From: Caulobacter sp. NIBR1757 | Lineage (GTDB): Bacteria; Pseudomonadota; Alphaproteobacteria; Caulobacterales; Caulobacteraceae | Direction: 5' to 3' | Assembly: GCF_027912495.1 (NCBI RefSeq) | Contig: NZ_CP115463.1 | Span: 3,422,501 to 3,486,500, forward strand | DNA: 64,000 nucleotides | Shown: positions 1 through 8,655 of the stretch, piece by piece | How positions within the stretch are numbered: position 1 is the stretch's first letter | Layout of the letters: each line of letters begins with the position of its first letter | The notes under the pieces: model-generated | What the model saw: the letters and a program-made list of their open reading frames with translations, nothing else | What the model was told of the DNA's origin: nothing | The model's database searches: none | Made by a program: the position numbers and the translations under genes

Positions 1-1
1 T

Positions 2-391
2 CTAGGCCGCCTGTGAACCCCGCGTCAGTAGCCGCGCCGCCAGCGGCAGCAGGGTTTCGCGGCGGAGTGGCTTCGGGATCACCTCGTCGGCCCCCAGCGC
101 GGCGGCCATCCGCAGCAGGCTCTGCAGGGTTATCGTCCGGGCGCCGCCCGACATCACGATGACCGGCAGGTCCGGCCAGCGGGCCTTGATCTGACCCAGG
201 GCCTCGACCCCGTCCATGTTGGGCATGATCATGTCCAGCAGCACCAGATCGGCGGGGTGCGCCTCGAGGCTGGCGAGTCCCAACAAGCCGTCCTCGGCGA
301 CCCGGCACTCATGGCCTGCATCGCCCAGCAGTTCGACGGCGATCTCGCGCAGGAGCGGGTCGTCGTCGATGATCAGGATCTTGTGCGTCAT
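2..391 (-). CDS. CheY-like single-domain response regulator
   Basis: A 129-residue stand-alone receiver domain with no output domain. The acidic pocket (D9, D10), phosphoacceptor D53 in a LLDMIMP context, S81 and the K107-P108 pair are all present, so it should be phosphorylated normally. The stop codon lies at the very edge of the window, so downstream partners on the minus strand are out of view. The length and missing effector suggest signalling by protein contact (motility, chemotaxis or a phosphorelay intermediate). No cognate kinase is visible nearby, so the pathway cannot be named. Confidence 0.9.
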   Translation of the reverse strand: MTHKILIIDDDPLLREIAVELLGDAGHECRVAEDGLLGLASLEAHPADLVLLDMIMPNMDGVEALGQIKARWPDLPVIVMSGGARTITLQSLLRMAAALGADEVIPKPLRRETLLPLAARLLTRGSQAA

Positions 392-555
392 GCCGCTTCC
401 GGGCTGGCTTTATGGGTGGCCGACCAGTCTGGTCGAAGCAGCCTTAAGAAATCCGTGACGGGCCTGGTTAAGCCGGCCGCGGCGTCATTCCCCGCACAGT
501 GTCCGCAAGCGGGGTTGTGAGCCTGGGGGCTTGGAGGCTATCAGGGCGCCAGTGC

Positions 556-632
556 GGCCCCGTAGCTCAGCCGGATAGAGCAGGGCTTTCCTAAAGCCAA
601 GGTCGGGGGTTCGAGTCCCTCCGGGGCCGCCA
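556..632 (+). tRNA. tRNA-Arg (anticodon CCT)
   Basis: A 77-nt cloverleaf: a 7-bp acceptor stem (GGCCCCG with CGGGGCC), D-arm GCTC/GAGC, anticodon loop TTCCTAA giving anticodon CCT (reads AGG), T-arm with loop TTCGAGT, and an encoded 3' CCA at 630-632. One mismatch sits at the top of the anticodon stem (G-A). The next CDS starts 19 bp downstream. Confidence 0.95.
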
Positions 633-651
633 GCCGCTATTGTGACCCGCG

Positions 652-2307
652 ATGCAGACTCCGCGATTCGCGCCCGTGTCCGACGCACTTCTCCGCAGCC
701 TTGTCGGGCCGAAGGTCTACGCGCGCGGTGTCGCCTATCACGACGAGCGGCGGGTCGAAATCCTTTCAATCGACGATCGGCGCGTGCTGGCGCGCGTGCG
801 GGGCTCGGAGGCTTACCGGGTCGAGCTGCACTCGGCCAAGGGTCGCCCCGGCGGCGCCTGTGACTGCCCGGCCTTCGAAGACGCCGGCTTCTGCAAGCAT
901 CTGGTGGCCGTGGCCCTGTCGGTGACCGAGGCCCTCGATGCCGGGACGCCGCCGGCCGATCGACTGTCCGCCGCCCGCCGGTATCTGCAGGCGCAGGGGG
1001 TGGACGCGCTCGTCGACCGGCTGCTGCGCCAGGCGCTGCGGGACGAGGCCCTGCTGGCGGAGATCGAACTGGACGCGGCCGATGCGGAGGAGGACGAGGC
1101 GGCGTTGGCCGGTCGCTATCGCGCCATGATCGACGAGGCCTGCGACGGCGGCGGCTATGTCAATTGGCGCGGCGCCCGCGATTACGCCGAGGGGATCGGC
1201 GAGGTGCTGGAAAGGCTGCAAGGCCTGATCGACAGTGGCCGCGCCGCCCTGGTGGTGACGCTGCTGGATCATCTGTTCGATGAGATGGAAGAGGCCTACG
1301 AGGACGTCGATGATTCCGAAGGGGAAGTCAGCGGCGTGCTGTCGCGGGCGGTCGATATTCACCTCGAAGCCTGTCGAAAGGCGCCCGCCGACCCCCTTGC
1401 CTTGGCCGCCGCCCTTCTGGAGCGTGAACTGAATTGCGACTGGGCGGCGTTCGAGGGCGCGGTGGCGATCTATTTTGAGGTTCTGGGACCCCGGGGCGTT
1501 GCCGAGTATCGCCGACTGGCGACCGCGGCCTGGGACGCCGCCGGGGCCGAGCGCCCCTGGGGCCTCAGGGCCATTCTCGACGGCTTCGCCAAGGAGGAAG
1601 GCGACCTCGACGCGCGCATCGCCCTGCGCAAGGGCGACCTCAAGACGCCGAGGGGCTACGTCGAGATCGCCGCCCTGTTGTCCGAAGGCGGCCGCGCGGA
1701 CGAGGCCCTCAGATGGCTGGAAGAGGGGCTATGGTGCTTCGAGGATAAACCTGACGAACGGCTGCACAGCTTCGCCGCCGAGCTGATGGCGAAGGCGAAC
1801 CGGTCGGCCGAGGCCGAGACTCTCCTCTGGGACGCCTTCACCCGCTGGCCGAGCCTGCATCTCTACAAGGAGCTTCAGCGAGCCTGTCCGGAGGCCGGGC
1901 CACGCATCGAGCGAGCCCTGGGGATACTGCGGCAACCAAAAGCCGGTTCCGACCGGGTGGAGTTCTTTCGATCGCCGCCGATCGTTCTTCTGGAAATCCG
2001 GATCGAGGAGGGTCTTTTCGATGCCGCCTGGGAAACGGCCGACGCCTACGACATCGGCGACATGCGGCTGGAAGCCCTGGCCGAGGCGAGCGCGGCGAGT
2101 CACCCGGAACGCGCCACCGCCGCCTACGAAAAGCTGATCGAGAGCCGGGTGCGAACCGGCGGCGCCCCCAGCTACGACGCCGCCATCCGGCTGATCCAGC
2201 GGCGGGCGATCACCGGCCGCGAGTCCCAGGCCGCCTACCTCGCCGACCTGGCTGTCCGCCACAAGGCCAGGCGGACCTTCATCCCCCGGCTCGAGGCGCT
2301 GCGATAG
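652..2307 (+). CDS. SWIM zinc-finger domain protein
   Basis: 551 residues. A SWIM zinc finger sits near the N-terminus: C70, C72, C81 and H83 in the CxCx(n)CxH pattern, with the context CDCPAF...CKHLVAVAL typical of the family. The remaining ~450 residues are acidic and alanine/leucine-rich, with helical-repeat character (TPR-like arrangement such as ARRYLQAQG, ADEALRWLEEG, AEAETLLWDAF). SWIM fingers bind DNA or proteins, and bacterial SWIM proteins of this shape are uncharacterised. The 3' end overlaps the convergent gene at 2279-2623 by 29 bp. The start is the first ATG after the tRNA. Confidence 0.85.
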   Translation: MQTPRFAPVSDALLRSLVGPKVYARGVAYHDERRVEILSIDDRRVLARVRGSEAYRVELHSAKGRPGGACDCPAFEDAGFCKHLVAVALSVTEALDAGTPPADRLSAARRYLQAQGVDALVDRLLRQALRDEALLAEIELDAADAEEDEAALAGRYRAMIDEACDGGGYVNWRGARDYAEGIGEVLERLQGLIDSGRAALVVTLLDHLFDEMEEAYEDVDDSEGEVSGVLSRAVDIHLEACRKAPADPLALAAALLERELNCDWAAFEGAVAIYFEVLGPRGVAEYRRLATAAWDAAGAERPWGLRAILDGFAKEEGDLDARIALRKGDLKTPRGYVEIAALLSEGGRADEALRWLEEGLWCFEDKPDERLHSFAAELMAKANRSAEAETLLWDAFTRWPSLHLYKELQRACPEAGPRIERALGILRQPKAGSDRVEFFRSPPIVLLEIRIEEGLFDAAWETADAYDIGDMRLEALAEASAASHPERATAAYEKLIESRVRTGGAPSYDAAIRLIQRRAITGRESQAAYLADLAVRHKARRTFIPRLEALR

Positions 2308-2623
2308 TCAGGTCGGCCGAAAGCTGCGGGTCGGTGCTCTCCAGCACCTTGCGAATCTCGTCCGGCAGCTCGCGCCAGTGAAACTTCATCTGCGGATCGT
2401 CCTGCCGCTTGAAGCCGGCATGGTTGCCCTTCTCCGAGCAGAACAGATGGTAGTGGGATCGTGGGCCGAACCCGAAGCGCCACTGGCCGGCGCCGTCGCG
2501 CTCCCAGGCGATATCGGCCTTGTAGGCCTCGATCCGGACGATATGCCCCGGACAAGTCTCCCCCCTGGCGTAGACGAAGGGGCAGGCGATGCGGCCGGCC
2601 AGGGCCTGTTCGGATGACGACAT
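2279..2623 (-). CDS. conserved hypothetical protein, Cys/His-containing
   Basis: 114 residues from the ATG at 2623, chosen because GGAGG lies 7 nt upstream; a longer reading would need a TTG start without a better site. Several Cys/His residues (CPF, TCPGH, FCSEKGNH) are spaced so that metal binding is possible, but no named motif is recognisable. Aromatic and charged residues dominate (WRFGFGPRSHYHLF) and there is no signal peptide. The 3' end overlaps the convergent SWIM gene by 29 bp. Function unknown. Confidence 0.7.
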   Translation of the reverse strand: MSSSEQALAGRIACPFVYARGETCPGHIVRIEAYKADIAWERDGAGQWRFGFGPRSHYHLFCSEKGNHAGFKRQDDPQMKFHWRELPDEIRKVLESTDPQLSADLTIAAPRAGG

Positions 2624-2727
2624 CAGGAAACCTCCCCGCCAAGGCGGCAAGTCTTGAGCCTTTTTGCCATCCAGGCAAGCGGTCGGCGACAGATGCGAAA
2701 CCGGCCCCCGCGCCCCATATCCCGTCC

Positions 2728-3162
2728 ATGTCCAAGCTTTTCACCATCGGCTACGAGGCCGAGACCCTGCCCCGGTTCCTGGAGCGGCTGAAGGCCGCCG
2801 GGGTCGAGGTGGTCATTGACGTGCGGGCCATCGCAGCCTCGCGCCGGGCCGGGTTTTCCAAGACCTTGCTGGCCGCCAGCCTGGCGGCCGAAGGCATCGA
2901 CTATGTCCATCTGCGCGGGCTGGGCACGCCCAAGGCCGGGCGGGACGCCGCCCGCAAGGGGCGGATCGACGAGATGCGGCAGATCTTCGAGGGCGCCCTG
3001 GCCGAGCCGCGGGCGCAGCTCGAGCTGGCCCAGGCCGAGCAGATCGCCGCCGGCCGCAAGGCCGCCCTGCTCTGCTTCGAGGCGGAGGCCTGCGGTTGTC
3101 ACCGGGCCATCGTCGCCGAGCGGCTGCAGGCCAGGCGGCCCTTCGAGGTGGTGAACCTCTAG
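2728..3162 (+). CDS. DUF488 domain-containing protein
   Basis: 144 residues starting MSKLFTIGYE. The DUF488 hallmarks are present: an N-terminal FTIGYE strand, a VVIDVRA strand with following Arg/Ser residues, an LRGLGTPK segment, and near the C-terminus CFEA...CHRAIVAERL. The family is widespread and of unknown function; the conserved Cys-His end has been taken as a hint of nucleic-acid or metal binding. Length is normal. No clear Shine-Dalgarno precedes the ATG. The start was set by family N-terminus alignment, since upstream codons in this frame give an atypical Arg-rich extension. Confidence 0.85.
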   Translation: MSKLFTIGYEAETLPRFLERLKAAGVEVVIDVRAIAASRRAGFSKTLLAASLAAEGIDYVHLRGLGTPKAGRDAARKGRIDEMRQIFEGALAEPRAQLELAQAEQIAAGRKAALLCFEAEACGCHRAIVAERLQARRPFEVVNL

Positions 3163-3261
3163 CATCTTCACCTTTCCGCTGATCGGCGCCGAGCGGGAAC
3201 GGCCGCGGCGGGAAGCGCCGGCGTTCTGGACACAGTCGCCAGACCGGTCGAAGAGGAACGC

Positions 3262-3861
3262 ATGGCCTCGCCGGCATCTTTCGCCCACCTCGTGATCTTC
3301 GCGCGTCGGCCCGTGTTGGGGGTCGGCAAGCGACGGTTGGCGGCGGCGGTCGGGGATGTCGAGGCGTTGCGGTTTCAGCGACTGGCCATCGACAGGCTGC
3401 TGCGGCGCCTGGCTGGCGACCCGCGCTGGACGACCACGGTCGCCACCAGTCCTGACCGGCCGACGGACTGGCTTCGAGGCCGCGCGGCGGCCATGCCGCA
3501 GGGGCGCGGCGACCTTGGTCGGCGGCTCTCCGGCACCGCGCGACGATTCCCCACGGGCCGGCTGGTGATCATCGGCAGCGACACGCCCGCCGTCGGCCCC
3601 GCCGATGTGGCGGCGGCGTTCGACGCCCTGCGCGGGCATGAGGCGGTGGTCGGGCCGGCGCGCGACGGCGGCTACTGGCTGATCGGCCTGCGCCGCTCGG
3701 CCCGTGGCCTCCTGCCCTTCGAGGGCATTCGCTGGTCCAGCGCGCACACCCTGGCCGATACCCTGGATCGCCTGGGAGGCAACCGCGTCGCCCGGCTGCG
3801 GACGCTAGAAGACGTCGACGACCTGGCCAGCTATCGCCGCTTCACCGCTCAGCGGCCGTAA
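3262..3861 (+). CDS. TIGR04282-type (DUF2064) glycosyltransferase
   Basis: 199 residues with the nucleotide-diphosphosugar transferase fold seen in the 'rSAM/selenodomain-associated transferase 1' family: FARRPVLGVGKRRLA near the N-terminus, IIGSDTPAVGP in the middle (D-containing metal/nucleotide site), then GPARDGGYWLIGL. In other genomes this family is found next to radical SAM enzymes and TIGR04283 glycosyltransferases, for example in arsenosugar clusters. The same trio occurs here. The 3' end overlaps the convergent glycosyltransferase gene by 13 bp. The acceptor substrate is unknown. Confidence 0.85.
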   Translation: MASPASFAHLVIFARRPVLGVGKRRLAAAVGDVEALRFQRLAIDRLLRRLAGDPRWTTTVATSPDRPTDWLRGRAAAMPQGRGDLGRRLSGTARRFPTGRLVIIGSDTPAVGPADVAAAFDALRGHEAVVGPARDGGYWLIGLRRSARGLLPFEGIRWSSAHTLADTLDRLGGNRVARLRTLEDVDDLASYRRFTAQRP

Positions 3862-4532
3862 AGCCGGGCGATCCGGGCGGCGGGCACGCCGACGAAAAAC
3901 AGGGCGAGGCAGAAGAGGTTGCGAGCGCTGCGGGCGATCCAGCCATCCTGGCGCCAGCGCCTCGCCGAGGTCTCCGCCCGCACCGGCAGGACGGCCAGTC
4001 TGCGCCGCCCGATCCGCCGGACCAGATCGACGTCTTCCATCAGCGGCAACGGCCGAAAGCCGCCGAGCCGGTCGTAGAAAGCGCGGTGGATCAGCAGTCC
4101 CTGATCGCCATAGGGCAGCGCCAGCAGGGCCACCCGAACGGCCACCCACTGTTCCAGCCGCCGCGCCTGCGGCGAGGCGTCGTCGAGCCCGAACCGGAAA
4201 CAGGCCGCCTTCCCCGCCCCGGCGATGGCGGCATGGTCATCGACCGCCGCGCGCCAGCCCGGGCCCAGGACCGTGTCCGCATGCAGAAACAGCAGCCAGT
4301 CCCCCGACGCCCTGCCCGCGCCGGCCGCCAGCTGCCCGCCGCGTCCCGGCGCTGTCTCGATGACCTCCGCGCCCGAGGCGCGCGCGACGGCCACACTGGC
4401 GTCCCGCGAACCGCCATCGACGACGATCACCTCGTCGGACGGCGACAGGGCGGCGAGCGTTGCCCCCAGGCTATCGGCGGCGTTCAGGGTCGGAATGATG
4501 ACCGACAGGCGCACCGCCGGCGTCAGCTGCAA
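3849..4532 (-). CDS. TIGR04283-type family 2 glycosyltransferase
   Basis: 227 residues. GT-A fold signatures: LSVIIPTLNAADSL at the N-terminus, VIVVDGGSRDAS, then WLLFLHADT (the DxD-like metal site), RFGLD, and GDQGLLIHR. This is the 'rSAM/selenodomain-associated transferase 2' type, known from arsenosugar-like pathways. It is cotranscribed after the radical SAM gene. The start used is a TTG overlapping that gene by 10 bp; a GTG at 4514 is an alternative closer to the conserved domain. No arsM methyltransferase is seen, so an arsenosugar product is not established. Confidence 0.85.
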   Translation of the reverse strand: MQLTPAVRLSVIIPTLNAADSLGATLAALSPSDEVIVVDGGSRDASVAVARASGAEVIETAPGRGGQLAAGAGRASGDWLLFLHADTVLGPGWRAAVDDHAAIAGAGKAACFRFGLDDASPQARRLEQWVAVRVALLALPYGDQGLLIHRAFYDRLGGFRPLPLMEDVDLVRRIGRRRLAVLPVRAETSARRWRQDGWIARSARNLFCLALFFVGVPAARIARLYGR

Positions 4533-5533
4533 CTGGCCCCGCCCAGCACGCAGAAGCGCGAGCAGTGGGGATGGTTCAAGGCCACGCGTCCCAACGCTTC
4601 GCCAAGCGTCGCCCCCAGTTCGAACCCGGGGTCATAGGGCGTCAGGGTGCAGGCCACGACGACCGGCGCCGCCGCCCCCTTGCGCTTCACCACCATCCGG
4701 CTGGAGGCGCACATCACCGACTCCGGCGCGAGACCGAGGATGCCCCAGCAGGCCTCGGTGATCTCGGGCGTGTCCCGCGTCGCGTCCATCTCCGGGAACA
4801 GCACCAGCCGGGCGGGATCGTCGACGTCCAGCATCACGCCCAGCGACGACAGCAGGGCCGCGTAGCCCGCCCGGGCCGCCGCCTCGTCCTCGTCGGCCAG
4901 CCGGCGTCCGGCCACGGCTATCGAAAACCCCTCCCGCGCCAGCCATTGCAGGCCCGACAGCGCCGGCCCCCAGGTCTCCGCGCCCCGCTCGGCCTCATGC
5001 ACCGCCTGGCTGTGGTGGTCGAGGCTGACCCGCAGGACCAGGGCCTCGCCGAACCGCTGCCTGAGCTCGACGAGCTGCCGCTCGAACCGCCGCATCGGCC
5101 GCATGGCGTTGGTCAGCACCAGGGTGCGCCGGCCCGACGCCAGCGAGGCCTCCAGCATCGGGATGATGGCGCTGTTCATGAACGGCTCGCCGCCCGTGAA
5201 GCCGATCTCCTCGACGCCGAGCTCCAGCGCGATGATCTCGTCCAGATAGGCCCGCACCTCGGCCAGCGAGAGGTAGGACAGGGCGTCGTTGCGCGGCGAG
5301 CTTTCGATGTAGCAGGTCACGCAGGCGATGTTGCAAAGCGTGCCGGTGTTGAACCACAGCGTCTCCAGCGACTTCAGCGCGACGCTGGCCCGGGGCGATC
5401 CGTCCAGGGTGACGCGCGGGTCCTTGAACTTGCCGGGGTTCAGCCGCGCCGCCGTGGGCGATACGAACGGCGACAGGATCGCCACGCCCGCTGTCTCGCC
5501 CCCGCCTTCGCCACCGTCCTGTCGCTGACCCAC
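4523..5533 (-). CDS. radical SAM protein with Cys-rich C-terminus
   Basis: 336 residues from a GTG at 5533, preferred because GGAGG lies 5 nt upstream; the frame stays open to a GTG at 5551. The radical SAM [4Fe-4S] motif is C67-x3-C71-x2-C74 (CNIACVTC), followed by a GFTGGEPF SAM-binding strand. The last ~15 residues carry three more cysteines (CSRFCVLGGASC), so an auxiliary cluster or substrate-binding site is possible. It is the first gene of a two-gene operon with the TIGR04283-type transferase and convergent with the TIGR04282-type gene. Arsenosugar-like or another glyco-modification is inferred only from this neighbourhood. Confidence 0.8.
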   Translation of the reverse strand: MGQRQDGGEGGGETAGVAILSPFVSPTAARLNPGKFKDPRVTLDGSPRASVALKSLETLWFNTGTLCNIACVTCYIESSPRNDALSYLSLAEVRAYLDEIIALELGVEEIGFTGGEPFMNSAIIPMLEASLASGRRTLVLTNAMRPMRRFERQLVELRQRFGEALVLRVSLDHHSQAVHEAERGAETWGPALSGLQWLAREGFSIAVAGRRLADEDEAAARAGYAALLSSLGVMLDVDDPARLVLFPEMDATRDTPEITEACWGILGLAPESVMCASSRMVVKRKGAAAPVVVACTLTPYDPGFELGATLGEALGRVALNHPHCSRFCVLGGASCS

Positions 5534-5683
5534 GTCGTCCTCCGGATTCACGCCTAGAACCGTGGCACAGACTGGCCCGCCCGGCCAAGCGCTCGCACCA
5601 GAAACGCCCTGCTTCCCTTGGGTCTACATAGCCAGCGCCGACAGAACATGGATATGCTCAAACAACCTGGAGCCTTGCCCCGA

Positions 5684-6391
5684 ATGAAAAAATACCTGCC
5701 GCTGATCGTCCTGGTCATCGCCGTCATCGCCGTCTTCGCCAGCGGCGCGGGCCGTTACCTCAGCCTGGAGTCCCTGCGCGCCAACGAGGCGCTGCTACGC
5801 GGCTTCGTCAGTGACAACCTGGTGCTGGCCCTGCTGGTCTTCGTGCTGGTCTATGCCGCCGCCACCGCCGTCAGCATTCCCGGCGCCGTCTTCCTGACCC
5901 TGGCCGGCGGCTTCCTGTTCGGCACCCTGCTGGGGGGCAGCGCCACCGTCGTCGGCGCCACCATCGGCGCGGTGCTGGTCTTCCTCGTCGTCCGCACCTC
6001 GCTGGGCGAGACGCTGCGGGCGCGGGCGGAGAAGTCGGGCGGCAAGCTCAAGTCGGTGATGGACGGGATCGGGGCCGGCGCCTTCGGCTACATCCTGACG
6101 CTTCGCCTCATTCCGCTGGCGCCCTTCTGGCTGGTCAATGTGGCCTCGGCCCTGGCCCACGCTCCGCTGCGGTCCTACGCCCTGGCCACCCTGATCGGGA
6201 TCATTCCGGGGACCTTCATCTACAGCAGCATCGGGGCCGGCATCGGCAAGCTGCTGGCGCGCGGTGAGGAGCCGAACCTGAAGGTGATCTTCGAGCCCTA
6301 CGTCTTCGGGCCCCTGCTCGCCCTTGGCCTGATGTCGCTGGGCGTCACCCTCTACCAGCGGTACCGGGCGCGAAAGGGAGCGGCGTCTTGA
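5684..6391 (+). CDS. TVP38/TMEM64 (DedA-like) membrane protein
   Basis: 235 residues from MKKYLPL; GGAG lies 11 nt upstream. An in-frame ATG at 5648 would add 12 residues but has no ribosome site. There are about five to six membrane segments (LPLIVLVIAVIAVFA, LVLALLVFVLVYAAATAV, the Gly-rich FLTLAGGFLFGTLLGGSATVVGATIGAVLVFLV, a C-terminal hydrophobic pair). The G-x-LFG and RLIPLAPFWLVN segments are typical of the VTT/DedA superfamily of putative lipid scramblases. Its stop overlaps the TTG start of the following flavoenzyme (TTGA), so the two are translationally coupled, an arrangement common for this pair. Confidence 0.9.
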   Translation: MKKYLPLIVLVIAVIAVFASGAGRYLSLESLRANEALLRGFVSDNLVLALLVFVLVYAAATAVSIPGAVFLTLAGGFLFGTLLGGSATVVGATIGAVLVFLVVRTSLGETLRARAEKSGGKLKSVMDGIGAGAFGYILTLRLIPLAPFWLVNVASALAHAPLRSYALATLIGIIPGTFIYSSIGAGIGKLLARGEEPNLKVIFEPYVFGPLLALGLMSLGVTLYQRYRARKGAAS

Positions 6392-7809
6392 AACAGGAAC
6401 GCATCCGCGCCGACCTCGCCATCATCGGCGCAGGCTCCGGGGGTCTGTCGGTCGCGGCGGGCGCCGCTCAGCTGGGTCTCAAGGTCGTCCTGTTCGAGAA
6501 GGGCGAGATGGGGGGCGACTGCCTCAACTACGGCTGCGTGCCATCCAAGGCCCTGATCGCCTCGGCCGAGGCCGCCCACCGGGCCGCCCACAGCGGGGCG
6601 CTGGGCGTCAGCGCCGGCGGGGTCAGCGTCGACTTCGCCGCCGTGATGGCCCGGGTCCACAAGGTCATCGAAGAGATTGCCCCCATCGACAGCCAGGAGC
6701 GGTTCGAGGGGCTGGGCGTCAGGGTGGTGCGCGAAGCGGCGCGCTTTGCCGACCGCCGGATCGTGGAGAGCGACAGCGTCCGGGTGACGGCCCGCAAGGT
6801 GGTCATCGCCAGCGGCTCGCGCGCCGCCGCCCCGCCGATCCCGGACCTGGACGCGACGCCCTACCTCACCAACGAGAGCATCTTCGAACTCAAGTCTCTC
6901 CCCGACCATCTCCTGATCCTTGGCGGCGGCCCGATCGGGGTTGAGCTGGGCCAGGCTTTCCGTCGGCTCGGCGGCCAGGTCACCATCATCGAGGCCGATG
7001 CCATCCTGGGACGCGAAGACCCCCAGGCCGCGGCGGTGGTCGTCGAACAGCTGACTGCCGATGGCGTCACCCTGCGGCCCGGATGCCGGGCCCTGCGCAT
7101 CGAGGCCGGGCCCGTGGTGGTCGTTCAGGGACCGGAGGGGGAAGAGCGCATCGCCGGCTCCCACCTCCTGGTCGCGACCGGCCGAACGCCCTCCATCGCC
7201 GGGCTCAACCTCGAGGCGGCCGGCGTCGCGTTCGACCGGGCCGGCGTGAAGACGGACAAGTCCCTCCGGACCAGCAATCCCAGGGTGTTCGCCATCGGCG
7301 ACGTGGCCGGACGCGGCCAGTTCACCCATCTGGCCGGCGCCCACGCCGGGCTGTTTGTCCGCAAGGCCCTGTTCGCCGCCCCGATCAACGCCGACGGCCT
7401 GATCGTGCCGCGCGTCACCTACTGCGATCCCGAGCTGGCCTCCGTCGGACTGACCGAAGCCCAGGCGCGGGCGGAGCATGGCGATGATGTCCGCGTGCTG
7501 GTCCAGCCCTTCGCCGACAACGACCGGGCCCAGGCCGAAGGCGACATTCGCGGCTTCGGCAAGCTGATCACCACCAAACGCGGCAAGATCCTGGGCGTGA
7601 CCCTGGTCGGCTCCCATGCCGGCGACCACCTGCCGCTCTGGGTGCTGACCATGACCGCCGGTCTGAAGCTGGGCACCCTGACCGGCATGATCGCGCCCTA
7701 TCCGACGCGCGGCGAGATCAACAAGCGGCTGGCCGGCCAGTGGTACACAGGGACGCTGTTTTCGCCGATGACCCGCCGACTGGTGTCGGTGCTCAAACGG
7801 TTTGGATGA
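6388..7809 (+). CDS. FAD-dependent pyridine nucleotide-disulfide oxidoreductase (mercuric reductase/Lpd-like)
   Basis: 473 residues from a TTG start overlapping the TVP38 stop by 4 bp. FAD site IIGAGSGGLS (13-21), redox-active disulfide C45/C50 in GGDCLNYGCVPSKA, NAD site ILGGGPIGVELGQAF, second FAD strand FAIGDVAG, and a C-terminal dimerisation domain. The usual Lpd His-Glu dyad region reads APYPTRGE, as in the mercuric-reductase-like subgroup that accompanies TVP38 proteins. There is no N-terminal HMA domain and no merR/merT nearby, so mercury detoxification is not supported. The physiological substrate is unknown. Confidence 0.9.
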   Translation: MKQERIRADLAIIGAGSGGLSVAAGAAQLGLKVVLFEKGEMGGDCLNYGCVPSKALIASAEAAHRAAHSGALGVSAGGVSVDFAAVMARVHKVIEEIAPIDSQERFEGLGVRVVREAARFADRRIVESDSVRVTARKVVIASGSRAAAPPIPDLDATPYLTNESIFELKSLPDHLLILGGGPIGVELGQAFRRLGGQVTIIEADAILGREDPQAAAVVVEQLTADGVTLRPGCRALRIEAGPVVVVQGPEGEERIAGSHLLVATGRTPSIAGLNLEAAGVAFDRAGVKTDKSLRTSNPRVFAIGDVAGRGQFTHLAGAHAGLFVRKALFAAPINADGLIVPRVTYCDPELASVGLTEAQARAEHGDDVRVLVQPFADNDRAQAEGDIRGFGKLITTKRGKILGVTLVGSHAGDHLPLWVLTMTAGLKLGTLTGMIAPYPTRGEINKRLAGQWYTGTLFSPMTRRLVSVLKRFG

Positions 7810-7875
7810 GGTCACGCAGGTGACAGGCCTGCGCCTTCCGGCGCATGCTGATGCAAAGACACAAGGGGGAAACCG

Positions 7876-8655
7876 ATGACGAAGCTTCGTGACGGCTGGG
7901 TGAAGACGGTCTGGGTGCTGGCGCTGCTGCTGCCGGTCTGGTTCCTCGTCGCCGCCCTGAGTACGAAATTCGGCCTGCTCGACTGGCGCGTCGGCTTCGG
8001 CCTGATGGTCTTCAAGCTCGGCGCCCCCCTGCTGCTCGGCGTGCTCGTCCTGGCCGTTGTCGGCCTGCTGCTGGCCCTGCTGGTCAAGCCGCGACGCGGC
8101 TGGGGCCGGGCCCTGGTGGCGATCGTGATCCCGGTGCTGGCGCTCGGCTTCGCCGTCAGCGTCATGAGCAAGGCGCGCACCATCCCGCCGATCCACGACA
8201 TCACCACCAACATCCAGGACCCGCCGCAATTCTCACCGGCGGTGAGCGCGGCCCGGGCCGCCATCGGCGGCGGCAACCCGATCCAGCCCATGGACACGCC
8301 CGTCCCGGCGCTGGGCGGCAAGACGGTCGGAGACCTCGGCAAGGCCGCCAATCCGGACCTTGCCTCCCTCACCCTCACCCAGTCGCCGGCCGAGGCCGCC
8401 AAGCTGGTCGTGGCCGCGGCCGAGAAGAGCGGGCTGAAGGTCACCAGCAAAGGAGACGGCGTCGTCGAGGCGGTTGCCGAGTCCTTCTGGTTCGGCTTCA
8501 AGGACGACGTCGTCTTCCGCATCCGGCCGGCCGCCAGCGGTTCCGGGTCGGTCGTCGATATCCGCTCGGCCTCCCGCGTGGGGATGAGCGATCTGGGGGC
8601 CAACGGCGCCCGGATCCGCAAGCTCTCGGCGGCGATCAAGGCCCAGGCCGGTTGA
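7876..8655 (+). CDS. DUF1499 domain membrane protein
   Basis: 259 residues. There are three hydrophobic segments in the first ~105 residues (VLALLLPVWFLVAAL, LGVLVLAVVGLLLALLV, ALVAIVIPVLALGFAV), then the DUF1499 domain beginning at ARTIPPIHDITTNIQDPPQF, which is diagnostic. The C-terminal part (VVEAVAESFWFGFKDDVVFRIRP...VDIRSASRVG) also matches the family. AGGGGG precedes the ATG. It is translationally coupled to the downstream Rieske protein (TTGA overlap). Function unknown. Confidence 0.9.
   Translation: MTKLRDGWVKTVWVLALLLPVWFLVAALSTKFGLLDWRVGFGLMVFKLGAPLLLGVLVLAVVGLLLALLVKPRRGWGRALVAIVIPVLALGFAVSVMSKARTIPPIHDITTNIQDPPQFSPAVSAARAAIGGGNPIQPMDTPVPALGGKTVGDLGKAANPDLASLTLTQSPAEAAKLVVAAAEKSGLKVTSKGDGVVEAVAESFWFGFKDDVVFRIRPAASGSGSVVDIRSASRVGMSDLGANGARIRKLSAAIKAQAG

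Noticed and set aside
6388..7809. Mercury-resistance operon
   Set aside because: The flavoenzyme lacks an HMA domain and C-terminal vicinal cysteines, and there is no merR, merT or merP nearby.
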